NCBI GenBank assembly: GCA_050292445.1 | Contig: JBNKLQ010000333.1 | Coordinates: forward strand, 1-5,914 | Direction of reading: 5' to 3' | DNA length: 5,914 nt | Source: Leptofilum sp050292445 | GTDB taxonomy: Bacteria > Chloroflexota > Anaerolineae > Promineifilales > Promineifilaceae | Part shown: positions 1 to 5,744 of the stretch, in pieces | Layout: each line of letters begins with the position of its first letter | How positions within the stretch are numbered: position 1 is the stretch's first letter | Position numbers and translations under genes: made by a program | The notes under the pieces: generated by a model | Told to the model about the DNA's origin: nothing | The model's input: only the letters and a program-made list of their open reading frames with translations | Databases searched by the model: none

Positions 1-1586
1 CGATCTCCCTGGACGATGGGCTGGCCGACGGTGAGGCCATCCAGCGAGGTTTCGCTGAGGTGGCCGTAGAGTGTGTAGAAAGTTAGCTCTTCGTCCACAT
101 CGTGTTGCAAGACGATGACGGGGCCGTAGTCGAGGTGGTCGGTGTTGTTGGCGAAGCTGTGGATTTTGCCGGGGAGCGGGGCGTGTACGGCCGTTCCTGC
201 CTCCGCAAACAAATCAATCCCCAGGTGAATGGTACGCCATTCGTCCCGGTCATTGCCGGAGGTGCGGAAGCTGTCCGCTGTGTAAATCCGGCGCGGCTCA
301 TCGTAGCGGCCAATGCCTATCTTTGATTTTGAGAATTTTCCTTTTGACAATTGGTTGAAAAGTAGGTTGGTGAATATTTGGGTATCATCTGGGTCGGTTA
401 GTTGGCCGAGGAGCAGGCTGCCGGGGGTGAGATCGAAGACGATTGGTTGTGTTTCACGCCAGTCTACACCCAAAACGTTGGCGAACCCATCGCCGTTTTC
501 GCGTAGCCAGTTTGCAACCTGAGTGGATTTGGCTACGGGTTCCCAGCCGCAGGCGTGGCGGAAGGTGGCTTCGGCCAGCAGTGGGCTGATTCTGGTAAGA
601 ATCTCTAAAGTTTGCCAGGCTGGCTGGGCAGAGATTTGTAGATACTTGTTCTCTGGTTCCTGCGTAAGCCGGTAGGCGCTCATGGTGGCGCTGACGCAGA
701 GGCGCATGGCGATGAGCGAGAAGAGCAGCGACACTTCTTCTTCGGTGAGCGGGTGGACGGCGTGGTAACCACGCACGACGTGAGCCGCCGCTGCCAGCGG
801 GTCTGGCTTGTGCAGGCTGGCGTAGGCGGCAGCGATGGCCAGTTCATTTACGGTGGCGGTGTGGATAGCGTCGCCAAAATCAAAAATGCCGCTAATTTGC
901 TGGTTGGCGGTCAGGACGTTGTAATCGTTGGCGTCGTTGTGGATGACGCTGTGGCGCAAGTGGGCCAGCCGAGGCTGGGTGTGCTGCACAAATTGCTTCA
1001 GGAAGCCAGCTACCAGTGTGCGCTGTGCCGCATCGGGAATAGCGTGCAGGTAGTCAGCGATGAAGTCAGCGCGGTTGAGGTCCCAGTGCAGGCTGCGGTG
1101 GGCGGCGGGATGAGCAAAGTCGGCCAGAGCGGCGTCAAGCTGGCCGAGGGTGTGGCCCAGGCTGTGCAGTAGCGCCGGGCTGTGCGGTTTGGTGTGCGCC
1201 AGCAGCGTGCCGGGTAGGTGGGTGATGAGCCGTACGGGGAATTGGGTGCCGTCGGGGGCAGTTGTTTGAGCGATCGGTTGGCCGTTGGTTGTTAGAATGA
1301 GTTGCGGAAAGAGATTGGCGATTGGAGACTTGTCCTGAGCGGAGTCGAAGGATTGGCGATTGAGGTGCTGCATTAACTTATTTTCCAATTCCAGGGCCTC
1401 TAAAGATTCGGTGCGTCCGGCGATTTTGAGGATGTATTGACGGCCGTTTGTGGCGATGAGGTGGAAATTTTGGTCGCGTTCGCTGGGCAGTTCGCGGGCG
1501 ATGGTAGTGAGGTTGTAAAGATCATGTGCCAGTTGGACGGCTTCTTCCAGGCTAAATGTGGGTCGTAAAATGGTGACGTCAGGCAT
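1..1586 (-). CDS. APH-like kinase / M23 peptidase fusion protein, 3' part outside window (probable class III aminotransferase fusion)
   Basis: This frame stays open from ATG at 1586 to the left edge: 528 codons plus 2 bases and no stop. Residues about 10-320 form a phosphotransferase (APH/choline-kinase-like) fold. K54 in YILKIA is the likely ATP lysine, HNDANDYN (216-223) is the catalytic loop with D218 and N223, and FDFGD (235-239) carries the metal-binding aspartate D236. A linker with FRHACGWEP (342-350) and GIGRYDEPRRIYTA (424-437) follows. From about 450 an M23 (LytM-like) zinc peptidase domain begins, with HLGID (H454, D458) and YGHLS (H509). Its final HxH motif would lie outside the window. 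From family knowledge, kinase-M23 proteins of this type continue into a PLP-dependent class III aminotransferase, about 1000 residues in all; that part is inferred. No signal peptide is visible, which is odd for a wall hydrolase, so the M23 domain may be non-hydrolytic. The substrate is unknown. The start is supported by AAAGGGG seven bases upstream. Residues 75-92 come from an inserted repeat. Confidence 0.9.
   Translation of the reverse strand, partial: MPDVTILRPTFSLEEAVQLAHDLYNLTTIARELPSERDQNFHLIATNGRQYILKIAGRTESLEALELENKLMQHLNRQSFDSAQDKSPIANLFPQLILTTNGQPIAQTTAPDGTQFPVRLITHLPGTLLAHTKPHSPALLHSLGHTLGQLDAALADFAHPAAHRSLHWDLNRADFIADYLHAIPDAAQRTLVAGFLKQFVQHTQPRLAHLRHSVIHNDANDYNVLTANQQISGIFDFGDAIHTATVNELAIAAAYASLHKPDPLAAAAHVVRGYHAVHPLTEEEVSLLFSLIAMRLCVSATMSAYRLTQEPENKYLQISAQPAWQTLEILTRISPLLAEATFRHACGWEPVAKSTQVANWLRENGDGFANVLGVDWRETQPIVFDLTPGSLLLGQLTDPDDTQIFTNLLFNQLSKGKFSKSKIGIGRYDEPRRIYTADSFRTSGNDRDEWRTIHLGIDLFAEAGTAVHAPLPGKIHSFANNTDHLDYGPVIVLQHDVDEELTFYTLYGHLSETSLDGLTVGQPIVQGD
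1313..1364. repeat. Repeat cassette inside the kinase coding region
   Basis: On the plus strand three degenerate 7-bp units, GATTGGC, GATTGGA and GACTTGT (1313-1333), are followed by the 17-bp core CCTGAGCGGAGTCGAAG (1334-1350), then GATTGGC and GATTGAG (1351-1364). The 12-mer GATTGGCGATTG occurs exactly at 1313-1324 and 1351-1362. From memory, CCTGAGCGGAGTCGAAGG is a dispersed repeat in many environmental bacterial genomes, normally between genes; this was not checked here. Here it is translated as residues 75-92 of the kinase, including SFDSAQDKS, in a loop region between N-lobe helix and strand elements. Confidence 0.6.
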
Positions 1587-1590
1587 AAAA

Positions 1591-1620
1591 ATACCCCTTT
1601 CGGTTAGTTGAAGGGGGTAT
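1591..1620 (-). promoter_or_regulatory. Hairpin masking the ribosome binding site of the kinase-M23 gene
   Basis: On the minus strand, ATACCCCCTT (1620-1611) can pair with AAAGGGGTAT (1600-1591) with one bulged base and a 10-base loop. The right arm contains the purine-rich AAAGGGG, the only good Shine-Dalgarno candidate, seven bases before ATG at 1586. TATTTTT follows directly, so the structure also resembles a short intrinsic terminator placed at the start codon. The inverted repeat is seen directly; a role in attenuating translation or transcription is inferred. Confidence 0.5.
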
Positions 1621-1648
1621 TGTAGCCATAGCTGTTGTCCAGGGGCAA
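1619..1648 (-). promoter_or_regulatory. Possible sigma-70-type promoter of the kinase-M23 gene
   Basis: Minus strand TTGCCC (1648-1643, four of six matches to TTGACA) and TACAAT (1624-1619, five of six to TATAAT) are separated by 18 bases. A start 6-7 bases downstream would fall near 1612, leaving a leader of about 26 bases. That leader would lack almost all of the left arm of the hairpin over the ribosome binding site. The -35 box touches the arm of the larger hairpin at 1647-1702. This is a consensus match only. Confidence 0.35.
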
Positions 1649-1702
1649 CCTCCCGCAGGTTTCATCTTAAGACGTGGTCTTGGACGGAACCTGCGGGAGG
1701 TT
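1647..1702. terminator. Long hairpin, candidate terminator or REP-like element after the membrane protein gene
   Basis: AACCTCCCGCAGGTT (1647-1661) and AACCTGCGGGAGGTT (1688-1702) are a perfect 15-bp inverted repeat around a 26-base loop. The loop holds a smaller hairpin, AAGAC-GTG-GTCTT (1669-1681). Each arm is itself partly palindromic (AACCT...AGGTT). A run of five T follows on the plus strand (1701-1705), but no plus-strand gene leads into it. On the minus strand the stem starts 20 bases after the stop at 1722 and has no U-tract behind it. It could end or stabilise the sigma/membrane-protein transcript, or be a dispersed repeat. Confidence 0.5.
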
Positions 1703-1721
1703 TTTGATCACGGCCATGTCA

Positions 1722-4700
1722 TCATGGCGCAAAACGAATCTCTTCACGACTGGTCAGGTCAAAGGGAAATTCAAGGAACTTTTGCACGACATTTGTGCCA
1801 TTTGTGGAGTCGAGCGGTTCCAGGATGGCCGCAACGATGGGATGGTCGGTTCCCGTGGCCTCCCGAATTTGCTCAGGCGTGGCGGTGACAAAGAATCCTT
1901 CCTCACCAGTTCGGGGCAGAAAGCGTTGAAATGACTGGATGTTGCTGCGATCAAAGTCCCAGTTTGGGTTGACCAAAAATAATTGAAGACTCGCATTTAG
2001 AATGGGTTGCTCTACGATGACCTGAAAGGTGACAACGGCCGTATGCCGTTTTTGTTGAACCACAGATTCAAGTACGATTGGTCCTTCCTCCGCTGCTGGT
2101 TCAGACGAATCCATTGGATAGGTGATTTCCTCAAGGGATTGCGCGTTGAAGGACATGGCCCTGTTGAACCCCATAAGAATTGGATCAAAAATTATGCGGC
2201 CGTTTTCGTCCGTTGCCCAAAGCCTTGGCATGAGCCCAAATTCATCTGAGCCTACGGCCGAGGTGATTGTTTCAGGTTCGACAGTCGCAGTGATAATTAC
2301 AGAACCTGTCCCAGTTTGTATGGGGTATTGTTCCCCCAAAGCGTTATAGTTTGGGTAGCGAATTTCATCCAGAGATGTGTCCGTTTCCCATTCCGGATGA
2401 ATAAAACTGAGACTCAAAACAGCTTCATCAGCAGTGACCAATTTGTAGCCGACAGTAACTTCAAGGGTGATAGCCTCATTGGGATCAGAGCGAGGTAGCT
2501 GCGTTGCCTTGACTATCCAAAGACTATCCGGCGACCACGGCATCGTTTCTGCTGGTGTGTATCCCTCAGGATACTCTAGAAAATCAGCGACCACCCATCC
2601 TTTGCCAATGGTTGTGGATACAGATTGCCAAAGTAGTCCATCACTTTCCATTAAGGTGTCATCGATGAGGACGACGACGCTGCCTTCGCCGAGAATGCCT
2701 ATATCCTGGCCGCCAGGCGTGCTGCGCAGGGTTAGGCCGTTGCCATCTGTACCGCTGACGACCGCGAAGGGAACGCTTTCAAAACCAACCATATCCATTT
2801 GGTAAGAAACCTCTTCGGTGCTGGTCAGATCGAGGGCAAACTCTGGCATGGTATCCATGCTGATGACGTTTAAACGTTCGTCATCATTTTCATCTTCACT
2901 GAAATAGCCGAGCTGCATGACCAAAACCGGGTAATTGGTGCCGACAATGTCGCGCATGACGGCTGGATTTTCCACAAAAGTAATTGTTTCACTGCCAAAA
3001 TTGCTTTTGGATCCGTCCATCACGATCTCGTCACCTAAGCCGTCAATGGGAAGACGGCCGTCTCCAGCCATTTCCCAATCAGGATGAGCGTAGAACGGTT
3101 TTAGAATGACTTTTTCATCAGGATTGAGTTGGTAAGCGATGTCGATGATGAGCGTGATTGGGTCGTCAACTGAAGTGCGCGGATATTGTGTTGCGGAAGT
3201 GAGCCAGACGCAGGGGCATGGGTCATTAACGGCCGTTTCCACCAACATTTCTTTCAAGGTTAATGAACTGATCCGAGCCCCCGTCGTTGCATCGTAAGGA
3301 ATTACAGCAAGCGTGTAGCTGCTGTCAGCTGCCGTTTCTGGAATAGGAAGCGTGAGTTGCATGATGTTAGAAAATGGTTCATCCACCTGGCTCAATAAAG
3401 TGCCGTTACTGTCTGTGAGATGAACTGCAATCGTTGTATTTGCTGCTGTCTGATTTCCCCAATCTAGAATTATTGCTAGTTCTTCACCTGGATTCACCTC
3501 TGACGCCGAGAGGTGACGGGTGATGATCGTCGGATCGTTGGCTGTGGTCGTATCTTCTTCAAGGCGGGCAATTTCGGCTGTAATTTGGGCCAGCACTTGT
3601 TCTAGCTGGGCCAATCGCTCGCCGTTGGTTTCGGGGAGTAAGGCTTGCAGTTCAGCTTGGTAGTTTCGCAGGATGATGAGCTGGGTTTGGGTGGGAACGG
3701 CCGTTGGCAATGCACTCGTGTCCATGTTGATCAAGTTACCGTACTGCGTGATTGGCCAGTGCAAGAATGACTCATCGACCCAGCCTTGACCCACACCGAT
3801 GACCGTGACGTGCCGCCAAGTGATGCCATCCCGCACGATCGCCAGTTTGTTGTTCATGAGGCCACTTAATTCAAGCCGCGTGCCTGTTTCCAAAGTAGTC
3901 ACCAGCTCGCCATTGGGTTCTTCGAGTAGCGGCGTTTCTGTCGTGGTTTTGCCTTGGGGTAATCGATAAGAGACGCCCATCCTCGCTGGTAGCTGGGTGA
4001 ATTGATCTTCTGGCAAATCGGCGCTGGTCATGAGTTGGTGGCTGACGCGCTCCAGGCGGCGCAGCATCGTCTCGCCATCGTAATCGGCAACTTCAACGAC
4101 GGTGTGGTTGTCGCTGTCCAGCTTCACCAGCCGATATTTGCTGTCGGGAACGCCATCTTGGTTGGGCGAATAGTCGATGCGGTAGGTGGTGAGGGAACGG
4201 CCGTTTGCCGCCGTCTCCGTGCCAACCAAATTAATCCCCCAGCCATATGGCTCATATTCACCTCCGCGCATGTCAACGCCCAGCGGCGGCTCGATTAGAT
4301 ATTTTTCCGCGCAGTCGCTGCCGCTGCATTGCCAATCCAGCCGCAAAACAGACTGGACCAAGCCGTCCCAGCCGACATCGTCGTAGAAAGGTGGGGTGGT
4401 GAAGTTTCCTGCCCAGCCTTCTGCCTGGGCCAGGGCGTGGTAGATGTCGAAGTATTGCAGTGAGACGGTTTCCATACGGTCAACATTGCTGTCGTAGGTG
4501 CCGAGCCAAAGGAATTGGCTGTCACTCTGCACAAAAATGCGCTGTTTGTCATTCGCATCCACCACCTCGCCACGGAAAAAGGTGCCGTCGAGTGACTGCC
4601 ACGATTCGGCCGTCATCTCGGCCCAACCGGCGTCGAGCTCAACCCACATGGGAAATTCCAGCCGCAATTGGTCGTACACAATGAATTCGTCGCGGCCGGG

Positions 4701-4976
4701 CACATCGACGGTGTCCATGGTGGCGCTGGCGGCGCCGGACTGTTGGCTGAGGTTGCTCCAGCTGATGAACACGATGAGAGCCAGGATGCTCAGGGCAACG
4801 GCCGTTCCCGCCCATTGCCGCACATTCCCCCAGGAAAAACGGGGTTGTTCATACTGATCGAGCAGTTGGCTGCGCAGTTCGGTTTTGAAGGTTGAGGGGA
4901 GGGACTGCCGTTCCGAACTTTGCTTCAGTTCATCAATCAAATCATCAAATTGGTTTAGGTTGTCGTTACGAGACAT
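1722..4976 (-). CDS. Large single-pass membrane protein with SH3 domains and triplicated C-terminal domain, probable anti-sigma factor
   Basis: The protein has 1084 residues and probably regulates the ECF sigma factor encoded just upstream (overlap 11 bp). Residues 1-53 are charged and cytoplasmic, without the His/Cys pattern of zinc anti-sigma domains. A membrane helix spans about 55-74. Residues 95-320 form an unrecognised extracytoplasmic domain. An SH3-like domain lies near 332-408 (ending GQGWVDESFLHW), a Gln/Glu-rich coiled coil near 430-475, and a CARDB-like beta domain near 484-580. An unnamed ~140-residue domain then occurs three times: about 588-726, 815-954 and 966-1082, with HPDWE, HPEWE and NPNWD and endings TSTEEVSYQ, QSLEEITYP and TSREEIRF. 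A second SH3-like domain (about 735-805; LTLRSTPGG, GKGWVVADFLEY) sits between copies one and two. Its only cysteines are C217/C222 and C587/C589. The start is supported by GAGAGAGG nine bases upstream. The anti-sigma role rests on position and topology; a surface sensor or wall-binding role for the outer part is inferred. Confidence 0.85.
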   Translation of the reverse strand: MSRNDNLNQFDDLIDELKQSSERQSLPSTFKTELRSQLLDQYEQPRFSWGNVRQWAGTAVALSILALIVFISWSNLSQQSGAASATMDTVDVPGRDEFIVYDQLRLEFPMWVELDAGWAEMTAESWQSLDGTFFRGEVVDANDKQRIFVQSDSQFLWLGTYDSNVDRMETVSLQYFDIYHALAQAEGWAGNFTTPPFYDDVGWDGLVQSVLRLDWQCSGSDCAEKYLIEPPLGVDMRGGEYEPYGWGINLVGTETAANGRSLTTYRIDYSPNQDGVPDSKYRLVKLDSDNHTVVEVADYDGETMLRRLERVSHQLMTSADLPEDQFTQLPARMGVSYRLPQGKTTTETPLLEEPNGELVTTLETGTRLELSGLMNNKLAIVRDGITWRHVTVIGVGQGWVDESFLHWPITQYGNLINMDTSALPTAVPTQTQLIILRNYQAELQALLPETNGERLAQLEQVLAQITAEIARLEEDTTTANDPTIITRHLSASEVNPGEELAIILDWGNQTAANTTIAVHLTDSNGTLLSQVDEPFSNIMQLTLPIPETAADSSYTLAVIPYDATTGARISSLTLKEMLVETAVNDPCPCVWLTSATQYPRTSVDDPITLIIDIAYQLNPDEKVILKPFYAHPDWEMAGDGRLPIDGLGDEIVMDGSKSNFGSETITFVENPAVMRDIVGTNYPVLVMQLGYFSEDENDDERLNVISMDTMPEFALDLTSTEEVSYQMDMVGFESVPFAVVSGTDGNGLTLRSTPGGQDIGILGEGSVVVLIDDTLMESDGLLWQSVSTTIGKGWVVADFLEYPEGYTPAETMPWSPDSLWIVKATQLPRSDPNEAITLEVTVGYKLVTADEAVLSLSFIHPEWETDTSLDEIRYPNYNALGEQYPIQTGTGSVIITATVEPETITSAVGSDEFGLMPRLWATDENGRIIFDPILMGFNRAMSFNAQSLEEITYPMDSSEPAAEEGPIVLESVVQQKRHTAVVTFQVIVEQPILNASLQLFLVNPNWDFDRSNIQSFQRFLPRTGEEGFFVTATPEQIREATGTDHPIVAAILEPLDSTNGTNVVQKFLEFPFDLTSREEIRFAP

Positions 4977-5547
4977 GTGGATTTACCTCTCTCGTTGGCG
5001 CGGGCATCTCCGCTTCCAGCTCGGCGCGCAGCCGGGCCAGAGCGCGATGCAGGCGCACGTACACATTGTCGGGGGAACAGGCCAGGATGTCGGCGACGTC
5101 TTCGCTGGAAAGTTCTTCCAGGTAGCGCAAAACGATGATGTCGCGGTCTTTGGGGCGCAGGCGGGCCAAGGCTTGGTGGATGGTTTGGTGAGTCTGACGG
5201 GTCTGCACGGCCGTTTCTGTGCTGCGTAATTCCGTGCTGCCAAACCACTGCTTGCCAAAAAATTGGCTTGGCGAGAGCCACTTTTGCCGCCGCAGCCGGG
5301 AGATGGCTTCGTTGCGGGCAATACGGTAGAGCCAGGCGACAAAATGATCGCCTTGCCAACCCTGCTGCCGGATGTGCCGTAACGCTTTTTCAAAGGTTAC
5401 GGCCGTTACATCCTGCGCTGCGGCCTCATCCTGCATGAGCCGGGCGGTATAGACAAAAATGCGGTCAACGTACCGGTCATACAAAGCGCCAAACGCTGCC
5501 GGGTCCTGCCGGGCCTGTTCGACAAGCTGCTGGTCGTTATCAAGCAT
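4966..5547 (-). CDS. ECF-type RNA polymerase sigma factor (sigma-70 family)
   Basis: The 193-residue protein has the usual length and two-domain layout of an extracytoplasmic-function sigma factor, which directs core RNA polymerase to a regulon in response to an envelope signal. Region 2 covers about 17-87 (FGALYDRYVDRIFVYTARL, then FVAWLYRIARNEAISRLRR, the helix expected to contact the -10 element). A variable linker runs about 88-115. Region 4 covers about 117-175 (ALARLRPKDRDIIVLRYLEELS and a helix-turn-helix at about 147-170), for -35 recognition. ATG at 5547 is preferred to the upstream ATG at 5631: GAGG lies five bases before it, and the extra 28 residues would be translated repeat DNA. 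The stop TAA (4968-4966) lies inside the next gene, so the two are probably translationally coupled. The segment TAV (48-50), where relatives often have a TxE/TQE-like sequence, is encoded by an ACGGCCGT palindrome. Confidence 0.95.
   Translation of the reverse strand: MLDNDQQLVEQARQDPAAFGALYDRYVDRIFVYTARLMQDEAAAQDVTAVTFEKALRHIRQQGWQGDHFVAWLYRIARNEAISRLRRQKWLSPSQFFGKQWFGSTELRSTETAVQTRQTHQTIHQALARLRPKDRDIIVLRYLEELSSEDVADILACSPDNVYVRLHRALARLRAELEAEMPAPTREVNPHVS
4986..4993 (-). promoter_or_regulatory. Ribosome binding site of the membrane protein gene, inside the sigma gene
   Basis: GAGAGAGG lies within the last codons of the sigma gene, nine bases before ATG at 4976. It fixes that start and, with the 11-bp overlap, indicates coupled production of the two proteins. 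Confidence 0.6.
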
Positions 5548-5563
5548 AAAAACCTCGGTTTTT
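5548..5563 (-). promoter_or_regulatory. Ribosome binding site of the sigma gene in a small inverted repeat
   Basis: Minus strand AAAAACC-GA-GGTTTTT is a perfect 7-bp inverted repeat ending directly before ATG at 5547; a realistic fold is a 6-bp stem with loop CGAG. The GAGG Shine-Dalgarno (5556-5553) sits in the loop and start of the right arm, five bases from ATG. The stem is mostly A-T and weak, so strong repression is unlikely. Confidence 0.45.
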
Positions 5564-5564
5564 T

Positions 5565-5633
5565 GGGTTACAAGTGAGAAGTTGCAGGTGGCAAGTGCTG
5601 TACATGCAACTTGCAACTTGCCACCTCTCACCC
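5565..5633. repeat. Opposed arrays of degenerate 7-bp repeats upstream of the sigma gene
   Basis: Read on the minus strand the stretch divides into heptads GGTGAGA, GGTGGCA, AGTTGCA, AGTTGCA, then TGTACAG around the palindrome TGTACA (5599-5604), then CACTTGC, CACCTGC, AACTTCT, CACTTGT. The second block is the first in inverse orientation with the units reordered. GGTGGCAAGT and ACTTGCCACC pair over 10 bp, flanked by GTGAGA and TCTCAC. If transcription starts upstream, this would be a folded leader of the sigma mRNA. It looks like a mobile or expansion-derived intergenic repeat; no protein is supported here. Confidence 0.6.
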
Positions 5634-5643
5634 GTTTCTGCCT

Positions 5644-5674
5644 GTATAACGTTCGAGAGGGAAAAATCTTTCAA
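5644..5674 (-). promoter_or_regulatory. Weak promoter candidate for the sigma/membrane protein operon
   Basis: Minus strand TTGAAA (5674-5669) and TTATAC (5649-5644) are 19 bases apart, which is longer than ideal. No clear ECF-type autoregulatory promoter could be recognised in the 197-bp gap. Consensus similarity is the only support. Confidence 0.25.
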
Positions 5675-5682
5675 TTCAAGTG

Positions 5683-5740
5683 AGATTGGACCAATTTACT
5701 GTTCCAGGTAAGGGTGTAAAGGAGCAAATTGGTCCAATCT
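5683..5740. terminator. Long hairpin after the right-edge gene, candidate terminator or REP-like element
   Basis: AGATTGGACCAATTT (5683-5697) and AAATTGGTCCAATCT (5726-5740) form a perfect 15-bp inverted repeat around a 28-base loop. Each arm is near-palindromic (ATTGG-A-CCAAT). It begins four bases after the stop of the right-edge gene, the usual place for a 3' hairpin. No U-tract follows directly on the minus strand; a T-rich stretch (ATTTTT) comes about 14 bases later. On the plus strand TTATTT follows. Confidence 0.5.
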
Positions 5741-5744
5741 TTAT

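Larger units (their letters stand above)
187..5406. repeat. Dispersed iterated palindrome ACGGCCGT (10 copies)
   Basis: Exact copies start at 187, 1440, 2035, 3054, 3229, 3697, 4197, 4798, 5207 and 5399; an eleventh is cut by the right edge at 5908. All lie in coding sequence. Seven are read as Thr-Ala-Val and three as Asn/Asp-Gly-Arg. On the coding strand eight of ten are preceded by A. Near variants occur at 2196 (GCGGCCGT), 2254 (ACGGCCGA), 4606 (TCGGCCGT) and 4692 (GCGGCCGG). About 0.1 copy of a given octamer would be expected by chance in a window of this size. Confidence 0.85.

Noticed and set aside
753..1172. Plus-strand open frame of 139 codons
   Set aside because: It lies fully antisense to the kinase domain, whose catalytic motifs are intact on the other strand; its product shows no recognisable motif and it has no clear ribosome binding site.
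1313..1362. Insertion sequence with 12-bp target duplication
   Set aside because: The enclosed segment is only 26 bp, has no transposase or terminal inverted repeats, and the duplication is itself built of GATTG heptads, so repeat expansion explains it as well.
4002..4857. Several plus-strand open frames of 66-119 codons
   Set aside because: All are antisense to the large membrane protein, without motifs or ribosome sites.
4818..4976. Zinc-binding anti-sigma (ZAS) domain at the N-terminus of the membrane protein
   Set aside because: Residues 1-53 contain neither histidine nor cysteine, so the HxxxCxxC signature is absent.
4955..5393. Two further minus-strand open frames over the sigma gene (4955-5359 and 4983-5393)
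   Set aside because: They are shadow frames of the sigma gene with arginine/proline-rich products; the sigma frame carries all the conserved regions.
5548..5631. 28-residue N-terminal extension of the sigma factor from ATG at 5631
   Set aside because: It would translate the heptad repeat array, has no family counterpart, and the downstream ATG at 5547 has a well-placed GAGG.
5565..5633. CRISPR-like array
   Set aside because: Units are 7 bp with no spacers; repeats are degenerate and in opposed orientation.
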